Part shown: positions 1-8,766 of the stretch, in pieces
How the letters are laid out: every line of letters begins with the position of its first letter
How positions within the stretch are numbered: the first letter of the stretch is position 1
Assembly (NCBI GenBank): GCA_948144175.1
Contig: CANXME010002675.1
Span: 124,001 to 188,000 of the forward strand
Source of the DNA: Closterium sp. NIES-65
Taxonomy: Eukaryota; Streptophyta; Zygnematophyceae; Desmidiales; Closteriaceae
Length of the DNA stretch: 64,000 bases
Direction: 5' to 3'
Translations under genes and position numbers: made by a program
The notes under the pieces: generated by a model
The model's database searches: none
What the model was told of the DNA's origin: nothing
What the model saw: the letters and a program-made list of their open reading frames with translations, nothing else

Positions 1-789
1 TCGCAGCGAGTGCTGGTCTATGGCTCGGCCCAAGGCAGCTTTGCGCACCTCCTCCCCCACTCCGTCTGCTGCTGTTGCCCCCGGCAAGTACCCCATGGCT
101 AATTCCCGCTCCAAAGCCGTCAGCTCCTCCCATCTTTTCTTACGGTGATCATACACCATCCCTGGACCTGGAGTCCCTTCCACTTCGACAAATCCCCATG
201 CCTTTGCATAGGCCACCAGTGTCGGCCAGGCCCTCCTTGCTTCCCCCACTCGGTTACACTGATACTGTCGCGGATGATCTGGCTTTACCACTTGGGCGGC
301 CACTCTCCCTGGTTCCAGGATGTCTTCCACAATTCGACTCTCATCTCTCCACACCTTTGCTAATCTCGCCCTCAGTTCTCCTTCTGGCAGGACGTTCTGC
401 CATTACTGCCGCACTCTATGACACCTTGCCCCCAGCTGTGCCCCGTCACAACTCACTCCCCTTCCCAATTCTGCTTCCACTAGCTCGCGTACGGCTCGGA
501 CCGGCTCCCTGATATCACTCCTCATATCCACATGTTCTAGGATGTAAGCATATTCCCCGCCAGATTCTCTCGCCCACCTCATAATTGTCAGCAGTGTTGT
601 CACCATCGCCGTGCGGTCATCCTGCATTCCTCTTCCCTTCCCCGCTCGGGAAGTACCCTGGCACTCCCACCCTGCTACCAACAGGTCCACCTTTCCCCAG
701 CGGTTCACATCTTCCCTGGTAAGCTGTCCCACATCCCACTTCTCATTCTGCATGGCCTCCCGTATCACTTCCTTCGCCAGTTGAGCTGG
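1..789 (-). CDS. C-terminal half of C5 cytosine methyltransferase (pol fragment)
   Basis: This continues the methyltransferase after the chromovirus. Visible motifs: motif IV with the catalytic cysteine as GWECQGTSRAGKG (Cys codon 661-663; usual core PCQ, here ECQ), motif VI as ILEHVD (usual ENV), the RVRQ-x-WQN segment of motif VIII, and a motif IX/X-like end (LTALERELAMGY, then ALGRAI). The catalytic Cys remains while the neighbouring Pro and the ENV Asn differ, so activity is uncertain. A TAA at 403-405 interrupts the frame just before WQN. The fragment runs off the window edge, where RT would be expected. It is related to DNMT-type enzymes but not assigned to a named clade. Confidence 0.7.
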
Positions 790-794
790 GTACC

Positions 795-1160
795 TGTGAG
801 AGGACGTCCCCGTTATAATATTTTCTCACTAATATATTTTTCCGTTATCCTATTCTTCCTTTTCTCCTCTTTATTTTGGTCTTTATCTCATCTCAATCGG
901 CCTACTATTCTATTTTCTAAAGCCTTCTATTTATTTCTCTTATTTCCTACCTTTCCCACCGACATACCTATTACACGGCACCGACAGCGCCGACAGTGGT
1001 GTATACGATGTAATCTGGGCGTAATCCCAAGTGCCAATAGCCTTCGGGTGTGTTCCCGAAGGTTCGTTTTATCTCGTTTATCCTTGTACTTTCTGAGTAT
1101 AAATAGGCCTTGTATTCAGTTTTAGTGACAAGTTTCGATTGAGAATTCGATCCTGTGACA
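795..1160 (+). repeat. 5' LTR of chromovirus
   Basis: 366-bp LTR bounded by TG...CA. Compared with the 3' copy it lacks 36 bp near 1044-1051 (the segment after AATAGCCTT) and otherwise differs at two positions I can see. It carries a TATA-like box at 1098-1105. Confidence 0.9.
1098..1105 (+). promoter_or_regulatory. TATA-like box in 5' LTR
   Basis: TATAAATA lies about 55 bp before the LTR end, where a Pol II core promoter would start the genomic RNA. The same motif is at 6729-6736 in the 3' LTR. Inferred from sequence only. Confidence 0.5.
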
Positions 1161-1161
1161 C

Positions 1162-1176
1162 TTGGTAATCAGAGCC
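1162..1176 (+). other. Primer-binding site
   Basis: Immediately after the 5' LTR, TTGGTAATCAGAGCC resembles the usual plant initiator-Met-tRNA PBS (TGGTATCAGAGCC) with one extra A. This is where reverse transcription would be primed. Confidence 0.65.
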
Positions 1177-1268
1177 GTTCTCACTCGACGACTCTCGGCT
1201 AAGCAGCGGTCGCGGAAAAAATCGCCTCGAAAAACCGCCGGGGGCGACCAATTCGACGCCGAATTCTG

Positions 1269-1323
1269 GTAAGTACCAGTTCCGCGCTTTTCAAATTAAC
1301 CCCCTCGCGTGGTTTTTGAACAG
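1269..1323 (+). other. Candidate 55-nt leader intron before gag
   Basis: The leader has a consensus donor GTAAGT at 1269-1274 and a T-rich acceptor ending GAACAG at 1323, one base before the gag ATG region. Both sites fit the GT-AG consensus of other introns in the window. The intron is predicted only. Confidence 0.4.
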
Positions 1324-1324
1324 G

Positions 1325-2287
1325 ATGGGTTCGTCGGCGACCAACGACGTTACGCAGCAGCTCTTCGCGCAAATCGCCAAGATGGAAGCGGAGATGCGAG
1401 CGACGACTGAACGGTCACGATTGGAGAACGAGCAGCTGCAAAACGAACTCCAGCGCGTTACGCGGCTCCTCTTGACCATGAACATTCCTGCTTCGACGAC
1501 TTCGCAGCAAACGCAGCGTCAGTTTGAGGTTCCGAAACTTCGCTCGCCGGAATCGTTCGACCCTAGCGATCGAAAATCCGACGTCAGGCGGTGGCTCGCG
1601 ACGATGGAAATTTATTTTGCGGCGATCGGATGGTCGACGACGGAGTACAACGGCGAAAAAATTCGTCTCGCGACAACGTTGATGCGCGGTCCAGCTCTCG
1701 AGTGGCTCGGAAGCAACAGTAGCATTTTCCAGGGCGAAGCCACGTGGCAGCAGTTCCAGGCAGACCTTCTCAAACGTTTTGAGCCGATTAATTCCACTTA
1801 TATTGCGCGCGAAAAATTACATCACCATAGGCAATTCAGGAGTGTCGCGCAATACACGCAGCAGATGGAGGAATTTTATAATCACATTCCCGACATTACC
1901 GAGGGCGAAAAAATTCAGTCCTACATCGCGGGGCTGAAAACCGACATTCGGCGCCAGGTTGCTGCAGCGAACTACAGCAGCTACAGCGAAATCGTATCGG
2001 CCGCGTAGCGTTTTGACTTGGTCAACTCCGGAGCACGACGGCTCCACGTCGTCGGATCACGACAAGGGGATCGCTCGGCTTCAACCACGTTCGCCGACCC
2101 CATGGAAGTCGACAAATTCGACGCGAATTCACGACCTGCAAAAAACAAAACGTTTTGCAGATTTTGCGGCGGAAACGGACATCAAATTGTCGACTGTTTT
2201 CACATGAAATCTGCACGTGCGGCATTCCGAGCTCGTGGGAGTGGCGAAACTAAAGACAAAAAGTCAAAAAACGGATCTCGCCAGTGA
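1325..2287 (+). CDS. gag: Chromovirus Gag (one internal TAG)
   Basis: The ATG at 1325 is the first methionine after the leader. The N-terminus is a heptad-like coiled coil (about residues 10-50), followed by a Retrotrans_gag domain (RRWLATMEIYFAAIGW to LKTDIRRQV). A TAG at 2006-2008 interrupts the frame after VSAA, but reading continues in frame into the CCHC knuckle CRFCGGNGHQIVDC and a basic tail, ending with TGA at 2285-2287. Pol continues in another frame (-1), a usual gag-pol arrangement. The TAG is either a null mutation of CAG or a codon that is read. Confidence 0.8.
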
Positions 2288-3523
2288 TTGCGGATCGTGC
2301 TGGCGAGGAAAAGCAGATCCGAAAGCGTCAGCGCAATCTGGACCGAATTGAAATTGAAGGACAGCATTGGGCGCGAGATTTGGAGAATCAAGGGCGAAAT
2401 CCCAAGCCCCTTGACCGAAATTTGTCAGAGGAATTCGCCGAGGAAAAGAAAACCTCCGCGAAAACAGACTCGACCAAGACGGGAACTCTCCAATTCGACC
2501 CCGGAAAAAAACAGAATTTGTTAAAGTTATCTTTCAAAGATGCTTTAATGAAGACTGGCGATTTTCGCGGGTCCGGAGCCATAAACAAATTCCGGGAAGA
2601 ACTCCAGAGGAAGCAGACAATTAAAAAAGTGGTACCGGTGCCTACGGAGCTGGGAAAAAAATTAAGGAGTGTGGAAAGGAGTAGACCTTTTCACGGCGTC
2701 AACGTCCTCTCCCGGAACCAGCCCAAGACGACTCTCCACTCCCCAGGGAAGAAGTCTATGGAGCTGAAGCAGCTGAAGAGGCAGCTGGGAGTTCAAAAGA
2801 AGCTGCGAAAACTCCGAAAACCCCTCCAGGATGCATCCAGTGGATCGCAGGCGTCGACCGGATCCACCCCCTCAGGGTCAACTTGTACGGTTACTACCTC
2901 TACTCCTGGCGTTGGAGAAGAGCCTTTCTCCACGCAGCCCAGGCCAGCTAGTTGTCCAGAAGAAAACAGTGGAACCACGGTGTGTACTGAATATTGGGAT
3001 GTACCCTATGATCCTATTAACGAGACTATTTTTGAGTACTCCGAGCAACGCTCACCACTCCTGCTCGAGGTGATCTGCAACGGACAGCGCCTCCAAGCAC
3101 TCGTGGACAGCGGGGCGTCGCACAGCGTCTATGACAAAAGGCAATTGACCGACTCGGAGGTGTCATCAAGTTCTCAAGCTTCTCTGCAACGATGGTGGAT
3201 GGCAGTAAGCTACCTATCTACGGGAAACACGGTTGCTACTCCAGATTGGACCCCTTCAATGGAAGCCTGCTCTCCCCGTCACAAATATCAAAGGACTTGA
3301 CGTAATCTTCGGGAGAGACTTTCTTAAAAAGTTCAACCCCGAGATCAACTGGGTTAACCGGACGGCCAACATCAACAACGGGAGAAAAATCAGCCTTCCC
3401 AAATGGGACGACACGGGAAATATTCCAGTAGAGACACTCGCACGCTTTGAAAAGGACGTCAAACGGACCACGGCGGGATTCATGGCGATAGTCAACGAAG
3501 CAGACAACGGAGAGAAGCAGACC
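2288..3523 (+). pseudogene. Pol linker and aspartic protease, frameshifted
   Basis: Frame 1 opens at the gag stop with a long basic linker and reaches the protease active site ALVDSGASHSVYD (near 3094-3135). Sensible protease sequence then moves to frame 3 (GGVIKF, then MVDGSKLPIYGKH, about 3160-3225) and to frame 2 for PLQWKPALPVTN and GLDVIFGRDFL. Two indels are therefore needed, near 3155 and 3228. Frame 2 runs to a TAG at 3524-3526, beyond which RT continues in frame. The protease as written would not be made from one frame. Confidence 0.7.
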
Positions 3524-3526
3524 TAG

Positions 3527-5272
3527 GAACTTCCTCCAGCAGTCAAGAAAATTCTTGAAGAGTTCCAGGACGTTCTCCCCGACGATTTACCTGATCAACT
3601 ACCGCCATACCGAACACATCAACACGAGATCGTAGAAGAGCCGGGGTCCAAGCCAACGTTTCGAGCACCATACCGGCTGAGCCCGACAGAGCTTGCCGAT
3701 ATGAAAAAACAAATAGAGTATCTCTTGGAGAAAGGGCTGATTCGACCTTCGACTTCGCCGTACGGAGCTCCAGTTCTCTTCACTCCGAAACCAGACGGAA
3801 GTCTGCGAATGTGCATTGACTACCAAGCCTTGAACAAGCAGACTGTAAAAAATAAATACCCGATACCACGGATCGACGACTTACTCGATCAAATTCGCGG
3901 TGCTACGGTCTTCTCCAAGCTCGACCTCAGATCGGGATACTGGCAAATTCGTATGGCGGTTAACTCTATCCACAAAACCGCTTTTCGAACTCGGTACGGG
4001 TCATACGAGTATCTCGTAATGCCATTCGGACTCACTAACGCACCAGCCACATTTCAGGCGGAAATGAACCACATCCTTCGGCCCCTTCTGGACGAGTGCG
4101 TGGTGGTATATTTGGACGATATCCTGATCTACTCGAAAGATATGAAGCAGCACGTTGAGCATCTACGACGGGTGTTTGAAATTCTTCGACGAGAACGATT
4201 CTACGTGAAACTATCCAAGAGCGAGTTTGCGTTGAAAAAAGTCCAGTTCCTTGGACATATGGTGAGCGCTCAAGGAGTTCACGTGGATCCTAAGAAGATC
4301 GAAGCAGTGCGAACGTGGAAGACCCCTGAGAACGTGAAGGAGTTACAACAGTTCCTTGGATTCGCCAACTACTACAACCGGTTCGTACCGAACTACGCCA
4401 AGATTGCCGCACCATTAACGAACCTGTTGAAGAAGAATACACCATATCAATGGGAGGCGAAGCACCAGGAAGATGTGGAACAACTTAAAACCGCACTCAC
4501 GTCCGCACCTGTCCTTATCCTGCCAGACCCTGAACTTGACTATGTCATCGAGGCCGATGCTAGTGATCAAGCAGTGGGCGCAGTACTCATGCAGGATCAA
4601 GGGAAGGGACTGCAACCCATTGCATACCTCAGTAAAAAACTTCACGGTGCAGAACTCAATTACCCCATCCATGACAAAGAGGCCTTCGCCATCGTCAACG
4701 CATTTAAGGCATGGAGGTGTTATCTCGAAGGACGAAAAACGACCGTCTACACCGACCACTGCAGTCTCAAGTACCTGAAGACCCAACCAACACTTTCCAG
4801 GCGGCAGGTCCGGTGGATTGACTTTCTCGAAACCCACTTCCATTACGACATCGTGTATAAGCCGGGGCACAAGAACAAGGCAGACGCACTGAGTCGCCCT
4901 GCACACGTTGCCGCCTTACAAATCGATGGCATGAACCCACTTTTGAAGGGACTCTTCACGCATGGATACACCATCGACCCCGAAGTCTCTGTAGCAGAAA
5001 TGCGCCATCTTCTACAATGGGAACAAGACATCGCATACCGCAAGGGCTCAACAAAAATATGGGTACCTAATTACCCTCCTTTACGGCAGTTACTGCTCGA
5101 AGAATATCATGATGTTCTCTACGCGGGCCACTTCGGTAGTAACAAGATGCTTGCCGGTATTGCGAAGCATTATTATTGGCCCCACATGGCGGATGACGTA
5201 CAAAAATTCGTCACCTCGTGCGACACATGCCAACGGATGAAGAGCAGCAAACAGAAGAAAGCAGGGTTACTA
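3527..5272 (+). CDS. pol: Chromovirus reverse transcriptase, RNase H and integrase zinc domain
   Basis: One long open frame between TAG 3524-3526 and TAG 5273-5275. RT motifs run from the N-terminal [11 protein letters not shown] through [15 protein letters not shown] to the catalytic YLDD (4109-4120). RNase H follows with EADASD, HDKEAFA and [10 protein letters not shown]. The HHCC zinc domain of integrase is at the end (AGHFGSNKM, then SCDTCQRMK). No frameshift is visible across almost 600 codons. The TAG at 5273 sits in AGLL-x-PLPVPEQPW, where Ty3/gypsy elements normally have Gln. The annotated start by ATG at 3701 would omit the RT N-terminus, so the domain is better read as part of a longer Pol. 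Confidence 0.9.
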
Positions 5273-5275
5273 TAG

Positions 5276-6148
5276 CCCCTTCCTGTCCCTGAACAGCCTT
5301 GGCAAGTGGTTAGCTTCGACTTCATCACCGGGTTACCACCTACCAAAGCTGGTTACGACGCCATTCTAGTCGTCATCGACAAATTCTCCAAAATGGGACA
5401 CTTCATTCCGACACACACAACGGCTCGCACCGAGGAGACAGCGCAATTATTCTTCCGCTACGTCATCTCGCAACATGGCATTCCAACCACGCTGATCTCC
5501 GACAGAGACCCGAAATTCACAAGTAAATTCTGGAAGGAGCTCATGTCGCTCATGGGGACCAAACTCGCCATGTCATCAGCCTATCATCCCCAAACGGATG
5601 GTCAGACAGAGCGCCTCAACCAGATTGTCGAACAGCTTCTGCGAGCAGCGTGTAAGGACGATATCTCTAAATGGGATGTCCATCTGCCGGTTCTCGAGTT
5701 TGCGTATAACAACGCCACGCACGCCGCAACAGGGCAAACTCCTTTCTTCCTCTGTTACGGTCGCAACCCACTCACGCCTCAGAAACCAACAGTACCTGCC
5801 ACGGTGCAACCCGCACATGATTTCATTTCCACTATGCACCAATTGTGGGAGCGCACGCATAAACGTCTTCTGACTATCCAGCAGCAACAAAAGAAGCTCG
5901 CTGATCGGAGTCGCAACGATCATTCCATCAAGATTGGCGATCAAGTGCTTCTGGATACACGCAATCTCGACATTAGCCATCTTCCGTCTAAGCTCCGACC
6001 TCGCTTCTGCGGACCTTTTCTCGTCGAGGCGCAGGTCACTCCAGTAACCTTCCGCTTGCGTTTACCAGCTACCTGGAGAATTCACAATGCCTTCCATGTT
6101 CAACTTCTCAAGCCCTATCGGGACCCAAACACGGTCTTCAAAGGTCGC
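5276..6148 (+). CDS. Chromovirus integrase catalytic core and C-terminal domain
   Basis: It continues the RT frame after the TAG at 5273. The DDE triad is recognisable: Asp in VVSFDFITG, Asp in LISDRDPKF and Glu in QTDGQTERLNQ. The C-terminal GPFLVEAQVTPVTFRLRLP and HNAFHVQLLKPY segments are typical of gypsy integrases. It would insert the cDNA into chromosomal DNA. A TAG at 6149-6151 separates it from the chromodomain, again at a position (GR-x-LPPPLPVIV) where related elements have Gln or Pro. Confidence 0.9.
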
Positions 6149-6151
6149 TAG

Positions 6152-6379
6152 CTGCCGCCGCCACTGCCAGTGATCGTTAATGGGGAACCGGAGTACGAAG
6201 TCGAAGCCGTTCTGGCGCACCGACGACGACGTAGCGGCACCTTGGAGCTCTTGATTCGTTGGAAAGGCTTTGATCCTTCCGAGGATAGCTGGGTACGTGA
6301 ACACGATATGGATAACGCCCGCCGTCCTCTCCAGGACTACCTTGTAAAGCAGGGTGTTACTTCTACCACCCAGCTTTGA
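6152..6379 (+). CDS. Chromodomain at the Pol C-terminus
   Basis: In the same frame as integrase, YEVEAVLAHRRRRSG, LELLIRWKGF and DPSEDSWVRE form a chromodomain with the aromatic residues expected for a methyl-lysine cage. It ends in TGA (6377-6379). In chromoviruses this tail guides integration to marked chromatin. The stop overlaps the start of the polypurine tract. Confidence 0.85.
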   Translation: MPPPLPVIVNGEPEYEVEAVLAHRRRRSGTLELLIRWKGFDPSEDSWVREHDMDNARRPLQDYLVKQGVTSTTQL

Positions 6380-6389
6380 GGGGGGGAAG
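6378..6389 (+). other. Polypurine tract
   Basis: GAGGGGGGGAAG lies immediately before the 3' LTR, the expected primer site for plus-strand synthesis. Confidence 0.7.
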
Positions 6390-6791
6390 TGTGAGAGGAC
6401 GTCCCCGTTATAATATTTTCTCACTAATATATTTTTCCGTTATCCTATTCTTCCTTTTCTCCTCTTTATTTTGGTCTTTATCTCATCTCAATCGGCCTAC
6501 TATTCTATTTTCTAAAGCCTTCTATTTATTTCTCTTATTTCCTACCTTTCCCACCGACATACCTATTATACGGCACCGACAGCGCCGACAGTGGTGTATA
6601 CGATGTAGTCTGGGCGTAATCCCAAGTGCCAATAGCCTTGCGTGCTTATGCGCACTTGTGATTGTAGTATTGGGAAGGGTGTGTTCCCGAAGGTTCGTTT
6701 TATCTCGTTTATCCTTGTACTTTCTGAGTATAAATAGGCCTTGTATTCAGTTTTAGTGACAAGTTTCGATTGAGAATTCGATCCTGTGACA
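6390..6791 (+). repeat. 3' LTR of chromovirus
   Basis: 402-bp LTR, 36 bp longer than the 5' copy because it keeps the segment with CGTGCTTATGCGCACTTG. It has a TATA-like box at 6729-6736. It ends CCTGTGACA, followed by the right target duplication GTACT. Confidence 0.9.
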
Positions 6792-6796
6792 GTACT

Positions 6797-7805
6797 GCTG
6801 CTGCAGTATCTGTACATGCTTCCAAGCCATCCTCCTCACCTCTGGGTCTATTTCCACATACACCCATCTTATCACCTTCAGTGCTGCTTCCAATGCCGCC
6901 GCTAAGCCTGCCCCCAACCCTCCAAACAGCTCCACTAAGGTAACGCTATACTGGTCCACATTAGCTCCGACCTTGCCCTCTTTGGTACTCCCCCTCCTTA
7001 CGCTCTCTCTTCTCATGCCCTCCGCCCTCCAAGCCTTCTTCGGTTCTGTCTTGACAAACTGCACCGGCAGCTCACTCAACTCCTTTCCCTCGATCCAGAA
7101 ATCCGAGCGGTAGAGCACCTGTTCCTGCCAGGTACATATTGTTGTACCTATCTTGAACAGCAGCTCCATCCCCAGCAGAACATCATAATCCTCCGATTCC
7201 GTCAGCCCACGTTGCACTCTTATCGTCGTTTCTCCCTTCTCTCCCGGCTGCAGAGTGATCTTGATGAGGTCCTTAGTACAGGGCATCCACTTTGGTGCCC
7301 CGCCCTCGGCTGTCATGATCAGTATGCCTCTGTTTACTATTTCCAAGCCCCCATTCTCCCGTAACTGTTCTGTCAGCTTCCTTCCCAGCAGGACACTCTG
7401 TGCGCCTGTATCCACTACGGCGTTCTCCACTGGTATGCCCCTGACAGCCACTGCCTTAGGTTCTACCACCAGAGTCGTAGGTTGGCAGACAAGTCTCTCC
7501 TCAGGATGTCGTCGAGCCGTCCTCGGCTTATTACTTTCTTCTCGTTGCCGAGGGGTTCTCCTTTCAGGCTGCTTCTGCTCTGTCGTGCCATCCTTCCCAC
7601 CGTTGCGCAACCCCAACTCCTCTCGGTCTCTAGGTGGTATAGCCATGGCCCCGTACTCCGCCTCCTCTCTCTCATACTTCTCCTCTTCATCGTCCTCCCA
7701 AGCCAGCAATGCCTTCTCAGGGTCCTCACTAATCCCAGTCTTCTCCAGCTGTCCCTTCAGCTTTGCCAACTCTCTCTCTAACTGTAACTCCCTTGCCGAT
7801 TTTCC
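6797..7805 (-). CDS. Aspartic protease and N-terminal half of C5 methyltransferase (pol fragment)
   Basis: The open frame starts with a charged, glutamate-rich linker, then a retropepsin-like protease with VVDTGAQSVLLG (DTG codons 7404-7412) and the downstream hydrophobic DVLLGMELL element. After a basic linker comes methyltransferase motif I, VELFGGLGAGLAAALEAA (about 6908-6937 onward), followed by an acidic VEIDPEVRR segment that fits the SAM-binding motif II. The frame is cut at QQQY by the chromovirus and its target duplication. Removing the insert joins this fragment in frame to the one ending at 789, so the domain was continuous before insertion. Whether the ancestral enzyme was active is unknown. 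Confidence 0.75.
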
Positions 7806-7905
7806 TCACATTCTCTCTCCCTTGCTGTAGCACCTGTCTTCAGTATGCCCCCTCTTCCCACATCCGGTGCAGATAGGTGCCTTGGGGCAGTCCTGTCCCC
7901 CTCTT
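7806..7905 (-). CDS. Gag C-terminus with CCHC zinc knuckle
   Basis: The frame contains a CX2CX4HX4C knuckle at 7830-7871 (CTGCGKRGHTEDRC), the nucleic-acid-binding end of retrotransposon Gag. A TGA at 7806-7808 follows seven codons later, and the same frame stays open into the protease. It may be a genuine gag stop passed by readthrough, or CGA mutated to TGA. Nothing recognisable remains of the capsid region upstream. Confidence 0.65.
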
Positions 7906-8766
7906 GAAACAAGACTTAACTCAGTCTTGAGATAAGAGGAGGAGATAGGTGCCTTGGGGCAGATTTGTGCCTTGGGGAAGCCTGAGATACGAGGAGGGGA
8001 TCAGAACAGAGTGATTACATACGTCAAGAGGAAGAAGGGATGAGCTGGTCACCTGGATGAGAGGCGGAGGGAGAGGGAGGAGGAAGTCAGGCAGGGATTC
8101 AAGGGAGAGTGAGAAGGAAGGGACAGCAGAGGGGGATTCACGACAGGGGTCAACCGAAAAGCAGTCGACTTTAAGCTCAATCCAAGGTGAAAATAGAAAT
8201 TAAGGAGCAACACGAAGGGATGTGTGTGCAAAATCATTGATGGCAGAAGGTCAATGGACAAGAGCAGCCAAGAAGGATGAGCAAGAAGCAAGCAGGAAAT
8301 GGAGTAGAAATGCCTCAGGAACAAAACAAACTTTGAAAAAGTGCCTTTCCATTTTTTTGACTTCAGAGCCCTGGATGAACTCGAACTCTCAGCTCTGTAC
8401 AGAATCGTGGCTTCACTCTCCCTTACCAACCAGCAGGGAGGTCTTAGCCAGAGTCGTGTCAGACTCAGTTTGCTGCTTGTGCATGTTTGCAGACAGACAC
8501 TGCTGCGTGTGGTCATTCCACACCCTCAAATCTCTTCTACCTTGCAACCCACAGTCACATGGCTCCAGTCGCATGCGCGCTACCAGTACCAAGACCACAG
8601 GATACAGCAAAGGAGAGGATGGTGGTCAGCGGAGCTGATGCGAGTGGAAATAGGGGAAAATGGAATGCGCGCGTCACGACTAGCATAAAGAGGAGGAGAA
8701 ATGGTGGGGAGTAGAGGAGAGATGGACCTAGAGTACAGCCAAGCAAAGGACTTGTTGGGGGCTTAC
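7906..8766. other. Junction region, no gene seen
   Basis: Between the retrotransposon remnant and the last L1 LRR exon. It includes a partial duplication of the knuckle-encoding DNA (about 7946-7980) and, at about 8470-8660, a block that recurs at about 12975-13165 in an L1 intron. I see no conserved coding frame. Confidence 0.5.
8470..8660. repeat. Duplicated intron block (copy 1)
   Basis: Near-identical to about 12975-13165, including ACAGACACTGCTGCG, the shared CAAATCTCTTCTACCTTGCA and ACCAAGACCACAGGATACA. It shows that L1 exon-intron units were copied as blocks. Confidence 0.7.

Larger units (their letters stand above)
795..6791 (+). mobile_element. Ty3/gypsy chromovirus LTR retrotransposon (full length)
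   Basis: A complete 5997-bp element with LTRs at 795-1160 and 6390-6791, both starting TGTGAGAGG and ending CCTGTGACA. The 5-bp flanks are GTACC (790-794) and GTACT (6792-6796), a target duplication with one mismatch. It has a primer-binding site, gag with a zinc knuckle, protease, RT, RNase H, integrase and a C-terminal chromodomain, in that order. I see only two substitutions between the LTRs outside a 36-bp deletion in the 5' LTR, so the insertion is recent. The coding part nevertheless has four in-frame TAGs and two frame changes in the protease. The chromodomain places it among chromoviruses, which target chromatin. Confidence 0.9.
1..7905 (-). mobile_element. LTR retrotransposon remnant carrying a C5 cytosine methyltransferase (interrupted)
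   Basis: Minus-strand polyprotein remnant. Reading from 7905 downwards it has a CCHC zinc knuckle, a TGA, an aspartic protease with a DTG active site, a linker, and a C5 DNA methyltransferase domain that runs off the window edge at position 1. Gag knuckle plus retroviral-type protease identify an LTR retrotransposon; the methyltransferase sits directly after the protease, where RT would normally follow. The body is split by the chromovirus at 795-6791. Upstream of 7905 the frame is lost in a short duplication of the knuckle-encoding DNA (about 7946-7980), so the 5' gag and LTR are missing. RT, RNase H and integrase would lie beyond the window. Confidence 0.75.

Noticed and set aside
781..1125. 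Frames within the LTRs (also 6376-6756)
   Set aside because: Lie in LTRs present twice; low complexity and no homology.
4415..4906. Minus-strand frame opposite the reverse transcriptase
   Set aside because: Shadow of the RT/RNase H gene with no recognisable motif.
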